A stretch of 64,000 nucleotides of DNA. Source: Naganishia liquefaciens. Taxonomy: Eukaryota; Basidiomycota; Tremellomycetes; Filobasidiales; Filobasidiaceae. Positions 35,504-47,878 of this stretch are shown here, piece after piece. The position numbers were made by a program, and so were the translations under genes. The stretch covers positions 187,533 through 251,532 of the forward strand of contig BLZA01000057.1 of assembly GCA_013423385.1 (NCBI GenBank), in the 5' to 3' direction. The notes under the pieces were generated by a model. That model ran no database searches. It was not told where the DNA came from and was given only the letters and a program-made list of their open reading frames with translations. The stretch's first letter is position 1. The number at the start of each line of letters is the position of its first letter.

Positions 35504-36915
35504 ATGATGCAGTCCACCTCCCATAGTCAAGAATCAGAAGACAACGAGACCAATCGCAATGAGCACGTCAAGGAGAGTCCTCCGATATCACCACCGTCCC
35601 GTTGGGGGTCCGAAGCCTCGGGATTGCTGCATCTCAGTGCGACAAACATCGAAATTCAGCTCCGACCCTTGACGCCATTCTTCGGTCTGGCTCCCACGGC
35701 ACTCCCGCCCATCCCCCGAGATGAACCCGAGAATCACTCCGCCATGCTGAGTACGCGTTTGTTGCCGCTTCCGCTGCTACAAGAGTCCTCCGTCAACTAC
35801 AATTTAAACAAGCGTCTCGATGAAGCGCTTCAAGTACCACATCTTGAGATCCCTCCTAGTGCGTTTTCGGATGCGAGCGCGTTGCCACCGTTTACGAACG
35901 GTGAGTGCGTTGACGTGCATTGAGGGCTACACCTTTGTCTGTCGAAATTCCCGCCGCTGATTCGACTTTGTGTTCCCTAGAGGAAAGTGTCGCTCGTTCT
36001 TGCCTAAACATCTCTACAACGCAGGGATGTCAACTTCTGCCAGTTCTTACTCCACGCAGTAATCTTTACAATGCAGAGCCTCATGGTCAGCATAACCTTC
36101 GGATGCTAGTTTCACCGCCACTGGAAGCATCGCAAGCAATAGTTCCACCAATTTCGTACGCTCGCGCTCAGCTGAATACTGCTACGGCTGAAGAGGCAGA
36201 GACATATTCGCTGCCAAACGAGCAACATGGTCATTTTCGATCGAGAACGCATCCATTCACGCCTGCTTCGGAATACAACGTATCGCATGCCCTGCAGCCA
36301 CTCAGTCCACCAATCCAGCCATATGACCAGTTGGGCGACACAAGAGTACTTTTGCCACCTACCCAGGCATACTTGACAACGCAATCAGGCGGCGAGCGGG
36401 GGCAATTACCTCACGCGCCTTCCAGTCGCCGTTGGAGTGATCAAGCAGACTTTGCTCCCCCAAGAAGTGGTCAACCCCGTGGGTGGAAAGCACCTTCGCC
36501 AACCATCGATATCCCGTCTGGGACTTCGGCTCAATCGACTGCGAAAGGAAAAGCCCGGAAGAAGCAAGGTCCCTCCGTCAAGAGGACAGAAGTTGGCATG
36601 GCTTGCGAGTTTTGTCGCAGAAGGTTAGTAAATAACTATCAGACTGGAACGTTCGGAGTTAGCCTTGATCTGATTCTCTTCTTTCTCCCCTGCTCTTCGT
36701 TGCGATCCTGTCGGATTAACAGGAAGATACGGTGTTCCGGCGAAAAACCCTGTCGGAATTGCTTAAGACTCTCAAAGGTATGCGAATACAAACCAGTCTC
36801 TGCTTCCTCCTATCAGCCTCCACGCAAAAAACATCCACCAATAAAGGGGAAGGGAAGTGAAGTTGCCGGCAGAATAAATTCAGCAGGATGTGTGAACGAC
36901 CCGGGTTATGCATAA
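35504..36915 (+). CDS. small protein with C-terminal Zn2Cys6 cluster
   Basis: Exons 35504..35900, 35981..36623 and 36723..36915 give 410 residues. The first 340 or so residues are Pro/Ser/Gln-rich with no clear domain. A basic run (KGKARKKQGP) leads into a perfect zinc cluster: C-x2-C-x6-C-x5-C-x2-C-x6-C (ACEFC, RRRKIRC, SGEKPC, RNC, LRLSKVC), at about residues 344-371. The second intron interrupts it between the second and third cysteines. The protein ends about 40 residues later and has no fungal-specific middle domain. Nuclear DNA binding is inferred from the cluster. Having the cluster at the C-terminal end is unusual; a further downstream exon cannot be excluded, but the stop is followed by AT-rich non-coding sequence. 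Confidence 0.82.
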
Positions 36916-37302
36916 ACTGTTTGGAATGCATGCACTGAGAAGGCGCATGATATAGGTTTCTCAAATTGGAGCAGCCCTGATGATCTCGCCATAAAACACC
37001 ACATAGACGATAATGAGAAATTGCTCTAGTCGGTAATTCCTTATGGTACCAGTCATATGGCTAGCTAGCTAGAAAGCATCGATGAAGACACGTTGCCACC
37101 GGGAGAAAACGGACATGATTATGTAATATCCGTAGAGGGATTTATCGCCTTTCTCCGCATCATTACGTTTCGTCATCTAATACATTTATACGAGGTTCCC
37201 ATATTATTTGCCATCGTTGTCATCATCCTTTCCGCTGGTCCTCTTTGCAAACCAACTCTGCTGTGGAGCTTCAAGGCTGATTCAATAGCAAACTCAAGCA
37301 AC
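36916..37302. other. intergenic region
   Basis: 387 bases between the small Zn2Cys6 gene and the BI-1-like gene, relatively AT-rich. Likely terminator of the first and promoter/5' UTR of the second. Nothing else seen. Confidence 0.4.
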
Positions 37303-38491
37303 ATGTCCACCCCAGCCATGCCACCGCCGCAATATGCGGATTCAAGGTCTCCGCCCAAGACCTACGGTGCTGCCGAAGGAATCGACGCTTCAGCCCAGCA
37401 TTCCCTTCTAGGTCACGCCGGTCCTTCCGGCGCTCGCGGCAACGCGTGGATCGATCAACCTGAAGATGATGACTTGCCCGATGACTTCAAGGTCGGCGTC
37501 AACGTCGCCGATTGCGATCTGCAAATTAGGATGGCGTTCGTCAGGAAGATCTATACGTGAGATTATCTCAGGACCCAATATCTATTGTAAACTGACAAAG
37601 TCGCAGTATCCTATTTGTGCAGCTATTGGCGACCACCATTGTTGCTGCCCTCCTGCATCAGCCGTCGGGCCAAGCTTTCATCAGGTCAAACCCCTGGACG
37701 CTCTGGGTCTCCATTTTCGCCTCATTCGGCACCCTCATCGCTGTTCACTTCAAGCGCCATGCGTATCCAACCAACCTCATCCTTCTCGGGCTCTTTACGG
37801 TAGCAGAGAGCTTCATGATTGGCACCGTCACGAGTTACTATTCGGCGCAGATCGTGTTGAAGGCACTGATTATCACTACCGGTATTTATTCACGTCATCT
37901 CGTTTGAGGGCATTTACTTATGGTTAATCCCCTTGAAGGTGTATTTGTTGGATTGACTCTGTTCACATTCCAGTCCAAGGTATGTCCACCAAGACCCACT
38001 TCGATCCTGGATCTGACTCGCGGCGCGGATCCAGTATGACTTTTCCAACATGGGCCCTTACCTCTTTGCCGGACTCATGGGCCTGCTGGTCACCGGTCTC
38101 GTCCAAATTCTCCTGCCTTTCAACAAGACCACGGATCTTGTGGTTTCTTGCTTCGGCGTGTTGCTGTTCTCTGGTTACAGTGAGTGTCGTCAAGATATCA
38201 TTACGGCTTAGCTAATCCTCTTCCCAGCTGTCTATGACACTCATGCTATAATGAAGCGTCTGTCTCCCGACGAGTACATCTTGGGCGCGCTCTCGCTCTA
38301 TCTCGTGAGCAACTGTCTTTCCTTTATTGCGTTCATACTCGTCGCTAATATCGTTTACCCTAACCCTTGGCAGGACTTTATCAACCTCTTCTTATACATC
38401 TTGCGCGTTGTAAGAGAATTCGTGAAAGAGAATTCTTGCCTCTATTGACTCACTTTTCCTGCAGCTCAACAATCAGGAGCGAGATGGATAA
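37303..38491 (+). CDS. BXI1: BI-1/TMBIM (Lifeguard) family membrane protein
   Basis: Seven exons (37303..37556, 37607..37881, 37939..37979, 38035..38179, 38228..38304, 38374..38409, 38465..38491) give 284 residues. An 80-residue cytosolic, Pro/Gly-rich N-terminus ends in IRMAFVRKIYTIL. Seven hydrophobic helices follow, for example QLLATTIVAALLH, TLWVSIFASFGTLIAVHF and LFAGLMGLLVTGLVQILLPF. The last helices contain YDTHAI and LYLDFINLFLYILRVL, with the two aspartates of the family's pH sensor. Family role: calcium leak channel and anti-death factor of ER or vacuole; yeast Bxi1/Ybh3 is linked to the unfolded protein response. Length matches the family. The stop is 256 bases from the end of the convergent stress-protein gene. 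Confidence 0.92.
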
Positions 38492-38747
38492 ACGGTCAAT
38501 CTCAGTATCTTCGTTCATATAGATACTCGTCTTTTCGTTGTAACAGCCTTCAGTGTATCTAGTATCATCGCTCGTCTTGCTTGACAGTATGATATCCGGT
38601 CGACAGTAGATATTCCAGGCTACCAGATCTACCGAGTCATCTTCAAGGTTGTGGGACATCGGTGAACGAAAAGCAAAAGATGATTTCTTCTTGTGATTGT
38701 TTCATTCATACAACGATTTGTGTCTCTAACCAAACTACTCCTCGGTT

Positions 38748-39210
38748 TTACTCGGTAGTCAAGCCGCCGTTCTCATAGCTGGCCGATCCACCCTTCTGGC
38801 CAGCCTCGTGTGCCAACTCCTTGTTACCACCGAAGCCGTGCTCACTGCTCATTCGCTTGTCGGGGGTACCATCCTCCTTCAAGCCGTCGTGAGCGGAAGG
38901 TCTAACAGGAACAACGTTCAGACAAAGAAGCTCCAGCTCGGGCAAGAACGACTTACTTACTTGTAGGTTGCGTCCTCACCAGAACCTTCGGTGACCAACC
39001 TCGAGGTTCCGTCTCCCTTGTCAAAGGAGAAGCTCTCGCCCTGGTGACCGTGGGAACCACCGCCATTCTCCTTGAATCGCTTGTCGGGTTCACCGGACTG
39101 AGTCACTACGGAGAGGTGAGTAGGAGATAGGAAGGGTCGAGCAGGGTCGACGTACAGTGAGTCTCGGGGTTGGACTGGCCGGGGTTGGAAGCGACGGGTT
39201 CAGAAGGCAT
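38748..39210 (-). CDS. small hydrophilic KGG stress protein, con-10-like
   Basis: Three exons (39156..39210, 38961..39105, 38748..38901) give 117 residues, starting MPSEPVASNPGQSNPETH. It is very hydrophilic, Gly-rich and without a hydrophobic segment. Two related blocks appear: SGEPDKRFKENGGGSHGHQG and DGTPDKRMSSEHGFGGNKE. Close to the C-terminus is HEAGQKGGSAS, the KGG motif of general stress and conidiation protein con-10 types. Such proteins are induced by stress, light or sporulation in fungi; their biochemical role is not established. A link to stress is inferred from family resemblance only. It has a long upstream region (867 bases), shared with the divergent nuclease gene. Confidence 0.7.
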
Positions 39211-40077
39211 TGTGATGTCGTGTGTTTGTGTGATGTGTTGGCAGGATGAAGGAGCGACAACCACGGCGCAAGAATTTATATACATATGCATGCTCAGCCC
39301 GACGCCCCGATCCCCAGTTATCCCGACCCGAGGCCGCGTGATATTCCCCATGCACGCGGGTCCTACGTCATGCGCGTTGAAACAGCTGATCATACCGCCA
39401 AAAGTACCGCAAGTAGATATACATCTGGAATGTTGCCGATATGATATCATATTCGTCTTGGCTCGTCACCTCGCGCTTGCGGGGTGAATGTGGCTGTATG
39501 TACGGCATTCGTCGCTGGAAAGTGACGCAACCCGGATCCCCGATCTCGATGCCCGATTCGTCATTTGTCGTCATGTGCCGCGATAATGTGCCGCAATCAA
39601 TCCTTTCATTTATCGCTTCAAGACGCGAAATGAGGTGTCTTGATCTCGCCGGAATGTACAGACACCGCCACGGCTTTCTCCTTGATACTAGCTGTCCAAG
39701 AGGATAACCCAAGGGTCAAGTCGGAGGTTGAATATCGAGATGACTACCGGCGCCAAAGAGCCCAGACGACACGGTCGAGCACTCTGTGAAGCGACCATTC
39801 TTCGTTCGCTGAAACGCGGAAGCAGAATTCCAGCATGTTCGCGTCTCACTTTTGCGACAATCGAAACAGCGTATTGTCAAGCGTGTCATCTCGCACATCT
39901 TCCTGCATGGTATCACTATACCATCCTGGACACGGGTCTGTAGCCCTTACCCATCCGGACCCTGCTCATTGGTCTGCGAACGCGTCCGCTTGATCAATGC
40001 CGTTCCGCTGAGCGCAGAGCTGCGGCGCGTTTACCATTTTAGGATCAATCGTTTCCGTGCTTATCAAGCTTACAATA
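39211..40077. promoter_or_regulatory. divergent promoter region, stress protein and Artemis-like genes
   Basis: 867 bases between outward-facing starts. TATA-like sequence (aatttatatacatatg, near 39275) lies about 65-75 bases before the stress-gene start, and suits a strongly regulated gene. No open frame in it resembles a protein. Confidence 0.5.
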
Positions 40078-42745
40078 ATGTCGGGACTGAATAGTGAGCA
40101 CATCCTCACCGTGTCATGAGAGACATCTGCAAGACCCAGCTGACGGGGATTTATCGCCAGATGGGCATATTATCGAATTCCCGTATATCAGGATCGACAG
40201 CTTCACCCAAACTCCAACGCCAGGCTTCCCCGCCGCCCAGCTCTACCTTTTAACGCACGCCCATACCGATCACCTAACGGGTCTTGACAACGCATCCACC
40301 AATATCGTCATACTGTGCAGTGATGTGACCAAGAGACTCGTACTCAACTATGAACGCGAAAAGGATCGAATCGCGTTTGATCAAGGGCTGATAGAGCGTC
40401 GGAGGAGGGCTTATCGAGGGCTGGAGGCCGCAAAGGCTCAGACGACCGGTGCAGTACACGCAGGACGGAAGAGACACATCTCGTGTGTAGGCAGTGCGCG
40501 AGACCCATTCGTGAGTTATCAGCCTTTTGCTTGGTTCTCTCCTAATCAACGATCATTAGCGCGTCTTGCGTTTCGACATGCCAGAACGCTTCGACGTAGG
40601 TTATGATGCAGAAACCGGTCGTAAAAACTCGGTCGTCATTACCATGCTGGACGCAAATCATTGTCCGGGATCCGCAATGTACGTATACCATTTGCGTTGC
40701 CCAACATTGCTTACTTTTTTTTGCTCTTCCCGACAGGTTTCTCCTCACTGATCCCCATACGGGAGCGACGATACTCCATACCGGCGACGTACGCCCCGAT
40801 CGTCCATTCTTGGACCGTCTCGAACGGCATCCGGCTGTCACACCCTATCTCGCCAAGATTATGGGTATAGAGACCTCTCAACAACCGCAAGGCAAGGGTC
40901 GCATCGAGGGGACCGATAAGCTCGGTGGATCGTTTCGGGCGAGGAAATTGGAAAGGGTGTACCTGGATACCTCGGCTGTGTAAGTCCTTGCGCATCCTGC
41001 GATCAAATAATGTCGCTATGGCCATTGACTCACTCGATCACTGTCTACGTTACAGCATCGGAACCTGCGACATGCCCTCCAAAGTGCGTCTCTTGCGCGC
41101 GAAATTTGGATAATATGTTGATGGTCGTGTAGGAGGAAGCAGTCCGCGGTCTCATACAGACCCTGCAGATGTATCCATCGGATACTCTTTTCTACTTGCA
41201 CACTTGGTGCACAGGGTGAGTTGGCTACTCTGACTTGAACGACTGATCCTCATGCATTCGTCAAGCTATGAGGAAGCTCTCAAAGCAATAGCAATGGTCT
41301 TTGGAACCACGGTGCGTCTTAGGCCTTGGATTCAAGTCTTCAAAGCTAATCAACCTCGCACAGATCCACGTCGATCGCTGGAGATACCTCAACTACCGCA
41401 ACGTGATAGACGACCCCGTTCTTCAGAAGCTTTGCACAACGGACGAAAGTGCCTCTCGTTTTCACACATGCGAACGACGCAACCAATGCGGGGCTTTGCG
41501 AGCGGCCTTTGAGCCGGGCAGTGGGAAGCGTGTTGTGACTATCGAGTTTGTAGAGGTAAAGGCGGTGGAACATGCCATCAAGATGCAACAGGTGCGAAAG
41601 GAATGTCTCGAAGCCACGCAGGGTAAAGGTGAATGGCCTAGTAAGCTGGTAGGTCCTGTTCGTTGAGCTTATGGTTGAAGTCCTCACTCCTTTGCAAGTA
41701 TTGTCCTCTTGCCCGACATGCCACATTGCCGGAACTTCAAGCCCTTCTTGACCTCTTTAGACCGAAAGCGTTGTCGCCAAATACCCTGATCCCGCCTCTC
41801 AAAGGGGCAGACTATTACGCCATGATTGCGGCTTTCGGAGATTGCTTGGCACCAGATGGCAAAGAAGAGCTTCGAGCAAGCTGTTTGAACTGGTTCAAGA
41901 GGCAAAAGCGACTTCAGACGGAGCAAGAGGTGTGTGCTTTTGCGAGGGAAACCTTGCTGTTCTCGGCCATGCCCGGCGAAGACGCGACACAGGATCTGCG
42001 TCCGGGCCGGAGCGCCAACCGTCGTCGTCAATCGGAAGTTTTTCTCCCGAAGCTACCGCTCGTGACAAAAGCGATGCTCAATTCACCAAAAGCACATTCG
42101 ATACCGACGGAGCCGGCAATCCTCGTCAGTCCTGGAGCCGTATCGCTCGAAGAATCGATCACTGGACTCGGTAGAATGGATGTGGGTGCCTGGGAAAACA
42201 CTCGCGGTAACTGGGACGATACGCAAGAAGATGACCAGGATACGCAATCGCAAAAGTCGCCAGAGGCGCAGCGTAGTATTCAATCAAGGCCTGCTGAGGC
42301 TTCCTTGGGACCCGATCTTGATCGAGCACAAGACAATCAAGGAGAGTTGGAGGTGGGAAACAAGTTTCTCGTGTACTCTAATTGTTCGCAAGGAGATCGG
42401 ATCATCAAGGCTCTAGTAGCGACGCCGATTTGCGATTCGAAACATTCCAGTAACTATGTCAATAACGAACGTCTCGTTGATGACACTGCAGGCGTCGATG
42501 CCGCCATCTCGTTGAAAGCGGCATCTGTACAGGCAGCAATTCATACCAACGAGAATGGTTTCACGACTTCGCGAGCAAGACCTGATATCAAAGCGCCGTT
42601 GTCCGGCTATACGGACCCGTCTCACAGCAAGAGGCATCGCAGTATGCGGTGAGTAAACCTCAAGCTACGTGAAAGCGAGTATGCGCTGATCGAATCCTTC
42701 AGGAAGGCATTGAGGACTAGCTTTAATGCAATCGAGCGCCGTTGA
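40078..42745 (+). CDS. Artemis/SNM1-type metallo-beta-lactamase nuclease
   Basis: Ten exons (40078..40093, 40161..40510, 40560..40678, 40737..40979, 41056..41083, 41133..41215, 41266..41311, 41364..41648, 41699..42648, 42703..42745) give 720 residues. The protein begins directly with the nuclease fold: metal motif HAHTDH at 38-43, DANHCPGS with His156, HTGDVR with Asp179. The beta-CASP part includes VYLDTSAV, FYLHTWCTGYEEAL and HVDRWRYLNYRNVIDDP. The last 300 residues are polar and probably disordered. This layout, with no N-terminal zinc finger, is closer to Artemis (DCLRE1C) than to yeast Pso2. Artemis-type enzymes open hairpins and trim ends for end joining; Pso2 processes cross-links. Which role this one plays cannot be read from sequence. 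Confidence 0.9.
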
Positions 42746-45257
42746 TCCCCGTCTGCAATTGCTGCTTAATGCGCTTCGGCGTGTATTGGCAGAGATGATC
42801 CGAAGATAACTTCCGGAGAAGGTAGGTACCGTTGTTCACCGCCATAGTTTCAGCAGCATCGAACTAATCGTTACCGCTTGGTACTATGGAGGGAATAACA
42901 GTATTCTCGTGACCAATGATGCCAAGTGTGACTCGCCCTCGCTCCTATTCATTCTGACTAGATCCGCCACAATTCCGTTTCTTTCGCAATGTTCCAATCT
43001 GGCCGGATGTTTGACTTGCATCGCCTGACTCGTTCGACAATGTCTCGGCGCCCTTTCGACCTGATTTCACTGGGGAGGAGAGGACGTTGCAAGGACAAAG
43101 GATGGCTAATGGTCGGATCCACTTTTGCTGAAGACATTCAAGGGCAACAGGAAGATTCTTCCGAGAGGATCAGGAAGGATACGAGGTCCAACAACAGCCT
43201 GGGAGAAGGTGGTTCGCTCGCAGCGGCATTCAGGTCAGACAGCCGATGAGACCATCACGAGACATGACGATGTACAAGAGGCAACACTGGACGATTCCGG
43301 GTGAGCATGTTGGATGCGATAGTTGCAATTGTTGTAACGTTTCGCGCACACGACACAGTCGCAACGACATCGCCACTTCGCCATCGTCCCAACACAGCAT
43401 ACGCTGATGTTTCCGATGAAGTTGATATATAAATCTGTATGACATCAACGCTTGCCGTGACGCGGGTGCCGGCCGTGGGGGTCGGGCGCCGAGGGCTTTG
43501 CCGTAAAGTGTACTTTAAACGGCCTAACGCTGTACTTTATCGAAACCCAAGCTTCCAAGAGCCAAGCGAAACTTCACAGTCTTTGGATCTGTATTGGCTT
43601 GCCATTAGCTATTGAAAGAACTCGCCGCGGCTCGAGCTGTGTCAAGGCCATAGCCATTATTGGACTTGAAGATGGCAATCAGCTCTGCTTTGGGAACATC
43701 GGTTCCCGACTGACCTCGAAAAGACAGAAGTCAGATTTATTTCTGGGAGTTGCATTCACTGCTGTTGAATTGCTGAGCGGAAATGAATAAACATTCTTGG
43801 CAAGCAGGAGAGCGGGAACTTGCGAGAGGCAGCGCCTCCTTCCGTGTTCTTTAGCTGGTTCTCCTGCCGACGTCTATAGAGACGACCAACGCCTATACTT
43901 CCTACGCTAGCTTTCACACCACAAGCAAGAGCATAGGGCGGATAAATCGATCCAGTCATACAGCTTCTCAACAGAGAATCCAGCAGTGGTTTTCATTCAG
44001 CATGCAAGGGTTTGGACTGAGAATGACCTGGATGTCTAGCCATCCACCTTTCTTGGAGATCTTGCTTCACAACGCCTTTCTTAACAACCTAACAACCAGC
44101 TCAACAACTTTATTACTTCCGGAGTTCTACAGCTACTACCTTGGCTGAACTTTGTTTACTGTTCACATCGTTCAAGAGTGCGGTTTACGGTAGCTTGTAC
44201 AGCGTTCGGCACGGCAAAGCCGACACAGCAACCGATTACCTGCTTACACGGCTTCGCGTTCAACGTGTTGCAATCGCTTGCCAATTACTCAACTCCTCGC
44301 CGCTCAGCTCGCTGCTCTACCGCGTGTCCTTTACATAGAACAATGCGCACATAGACGACGGTTGCCCTTCCTCCATATCAGTCTTCGGAGAGGGCATGCT
44401 GTAACCTTACCGGAACTTAGCGATGTTAACAGCGCTGACCAGCATGACAGCAGCCGTCCCGTCCCGGATGACATGCACGCTACGCGCTTTTCGTCAGCTC
44501 GTTCCGAAGCGAGTGTCATGTTCAGCCACTTTAGAAACTCTGACACTAGAGGGCGCATCGTTGATGTCACGACTTGAGGCTCTGTAGGCTTATCCTCGTT
44601 CCCCGGCGCTGACGCAAGGACGCTTCTGAGGATCCCTGAACACAGATGGTAAGCGGCGGCATGGGACGTCGGAAGAAGGCGAGCAGGAAGGAAGGCCCTT
44701 CCGACGGGCTGAGCCTGGATGACGCGCCTAAGCGACCTTCTGCTGTGTTTGTTTCCGCCTTTCTTTGAGCCTTCGCCTGTACAGCAATTCAACGTTACTA
44801 GTTGTATTTATCCTCTTCCGCCATCACGAGCGTCTCTTGCACGGCCATCTCCCTCCCTCCATCTCCTGCGTCATCTGTTTCGTCGTCGATAGCATTCGAC
44901 ACATACTCTCACCGACACATACGATCTTCGTCGGATACCGAACTCGACACACAGTCTTCCTTGACGCTTGGCGTTTTTGTTGTCGAGTCTCAGCCACACA
45001 GCATTGGCTCGAGACAATCATAGCGAGCTTCTTTCGCTCATTCCCGACAGGTATGTCGGAACCAGTGTCATTCACTACGATAATTCAGACTCACCTTCTC
45101 GCAACAGCAGTGTGATCGCAGGCCGTGACATTATGCATTAAAGGACTATCCGACATCCTTTGCAGCCACTACATTGGGTCAGCGACGCGATTTCAGCCAC
45201 CTCTCTGGCATCCATAGATCGCGCTCTCTCGTCTTCCTTGACGCAGAACGTACCAGT
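42746..45257. other. long intergenic region, no supported gene
   Basis: 2.5 kb between the nuclease gene and the low-complexity protein gene. It is less GC-rich than its surroundings. Open frames of 60-150 codons occur on both strands (for example 44331..44792 minus and 44802..45023 plus) without recognisable products. The Ser-rich plus-strand frame at 44802 and donor/acceptor-like sites near 45050 and 45110 may be 5' UTR exons of the next gene. It was not possible to build an in-frame model. Confidence 0.35.
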
Positions 45258-47289
45258 ATGACGGATTCCGCATGTCTTGTCGAGTCACCTTTTCGATATT
45301 TGGGCATACCCAACGAAAGCCAGCAGATCCGCCAGACACGGACGATGTCTGAACATCGAGCCAGTCTGATCGAAGCATATGACGACAGTGGAGCAGTCCT
45401 CGGACAGGGCTGCGAAGGGCGCGATGAAAGAGGTCGAAGGATTGGGGAGATGCCAGAGATGGAAAGTCCCGGGCGAAACAGCGAAATGTCGAGTTCGATG
45501 TGCTCGACTCCTGGTTTGGGACAATCGGCTTTACCGTTGGAGTCATATACAATGTATGTATCTGTTCAACACACGCGCGGCTCTGGCTGATGATCCATCC
45601 TTCAGTGCTCATGAAATCTGGTCATCGACGACAACACCTTTATTTACACCTAGCACCTCCCCACCAATCGCTCAATGTAAATCCATCTCTGCGCCATACA
45701 CCTTGACGCCGCCCACAGATGCGGATGACGCGTCGAGCAAAGGCTTTGTGCCTCGAAGAACTTACAGCAGTGGATCGGAAGAAGACTGCGACATGGACAG
45801 TATCCCGATGTTGACCAGCGACGATAACGACTCGCACGATCACGAGGATTCTCTCTCCAATATCAGTAACAGCCTGCAGACGAGCGAAGATGGCGACCTT
45901 GATGTCAAGTCCTCGGGCTCTCCTTCAAACAAAGCGGATCCGAAGCGGAAACGACGCAGCGTCCGATTTTGCGAATTACCGCCAAGGGAATGCGTCGCAT
46001 TGCTCAAGAGCGAATACGATCGAACGCCTCACCCCGTCGTAATCCGCCTGACATATCGTGATATTTTGGAAATGCGGGAAATGAAGGTCGAGTTGGGAAT
46101 TGTCACCAAACGGCAAGTTGCCGCGGGTGGTGGTGCTGGAGTGGCCAGTCTTTTGCAGAATCAGAAACGCAACGCATCGCCCGTCCGGAACCTCGCCGGT
46201 GGACGTCAGTCAGTCGGGTCAGACCCAGATTTGAGGATCCAGTGCAATCAGGAATCGGCTTTTGACGAGGAAAGCAAATCACCCTACGCCACGCGTCCGT
46301 CGGAATTCCCGTCTTCTTCTCGCTTATTGTCAAGGCTTCAGGAAATGGGCGAACCGCAACCGCCCGTGCGGGAGAGCGGAATGGGGATCTGTGTTGAACC
46401 GACTTTTGGCCTGGATAAGATTACGAATCAAGACTCACCGCCGATACGCGGCCCGTCTCGCCGACTCGCTCGCAAGACCAGCGGAGATTTTGCGGTCGAA
46501 GAATCAGAGTTTCAAAAAGAACTGCGTCAGGCGAGGGCGGAGCTAGAGATGGTAGCTGTGCAGGAGATTCGGGACAAGAATATCCAAGATCGAGATAGGC
46601 TCAAGGCGCATGGGCTGGCGCTGAGTAGTCCGCCACATCGCCCAAATCTGCCTTCGGTGCTGCAGTACAGTCAAGGCGTCGAGCTCGAACGGAAACCGTC
46701 GTTATCGATCTTCTCCAATCCGTACCCCGGTGTGCGCTTTCCCGACAAGAATGCCGCGTCGCCGTACGAGCCGCTTTCTCCGACGGCTACAGCGACCCCA
46801 ACAGCACGGGCATTTTCACCATCCATTCATTCGCCAAATACCACCCCACGAGCCAACGGCGCCATGAGATATCGCTCGCCGACACTCTCAGACAGTATCT
46901 ACGATCTGGCAACGCCACCTAAAGCCGAGTCCCCGGGAGTCCAGTCCGGATCCCAGCCCGTGAGGAGCGGTGATTCACCCGACGATGCGCTTCCGTCACC
47001 GTGCCTGAAAGCCGGATTCCGACCGCCATCACCCATCTTAGCTCCCTTTGCACGCTCGACCGCTTTGCGGATACCGTCACCTGACGATTCCGTCCGATCC
47101 AGTCCCCGTCAGACGGAGGACCCGGAATCACCGCGGCGGCCGCAATTGCCGAGAAGAGAGTCGTCCGAGCAACGTCTCATTGCACGATTCCCATCAACCG
47201 CACCGCGCAAGATCCTCAGGCCACCTAGTCCCATCTTGGCGCCGTTTGCGCGATCTCAGCTACAGTCAATCCCATCGACGGCAATATAA
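45258..47289 (+). CDS. low-complexity fungal protein with basic conserved core
   Basis: Exons 45258..45553 and 45606..47289 give 659 residues. The start MTDSACLV is the first ATG that leads through the intron (GTATGT donor) in frame. The protein is rich in Ser, Pro and acidic residues. A compact, more ordered segment is at about residues 213-260: KRKRRSVRFCELPP, then HPVVIRLTYRDILEMREMK. A predicted coiled coil (ELRQARAELEMVAVQEIRDK) is central. The sequence RPPSPILAPFARS appears twice near the C-terminus, once at about 60 residues from the end and once at the end. No known domain was recognised. It could be a cytoskeletal or signalling adaptor, but that is a guess. Upstream exons are possible. 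Confidence 0.65.
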
Positions 47290-47878
47290 TTCCGCCGACA
47301 TCCCACCCTTCATAGACGACACTCATTGCAAGGCTCTTGCGCGTCACCTTTATCGCCTGGCAGAGATAATGTCCAGCGATCGGCTTGGTGCCTCACTGTA
47401 TCATATCGACAATACCCTATGTAACGCCCTGCATCGAAAACCGTTGGCTAGATGTCGTTGCTCGATCGCTTTCATCCACCAGCACGGACTTTTTCCTCTG
47501 GTCACTTTTGCCGGAACCGCGAGTCTTTCGCTTTTTGGTTGGGAACAATGTAGACATCTATCATTTGTACCGCTGTATCCATTCTAACGTTTGCGTCTAT
47601 TCATTCTATGTGCATGCAGAATTCGATTCTCGCGGGCCCGGCGTCGAAAACAGCCAGAGGACATTTGTGGAAATTGAGTTGCCTCGTGACGTTGATGCTC
47701 CTGATCTTTAAGCCTGACGCAGTGCGTATACCCAAGCAGAGTTCAACGTGTCATATCCAAAAAGGCCGGAAATGCCCGGCTCTTTTCTTTTCGTCTGTGC
47801 CTTACGGTGGCGTTGGTAGCCATGATCATAGGCACCGGTACAATCAGGCACGACTCTACGTGTCCCCGTAACGCTCGG
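47290..47878. other. intergenic region between convergent genes
   Basis: 589 bases between the stops of the low-complexity protein gene and the ALKBH1 gene. It holds both 3' UTRs. No gene supported. Confidence 0.4.

Noticed and set aside
42746-45257. A transposon or other mobile element in the long gene-poor stretch
   Set aside because: No terminal repeats, target-site duplications or transposase-like reading frame could be found on either strand.
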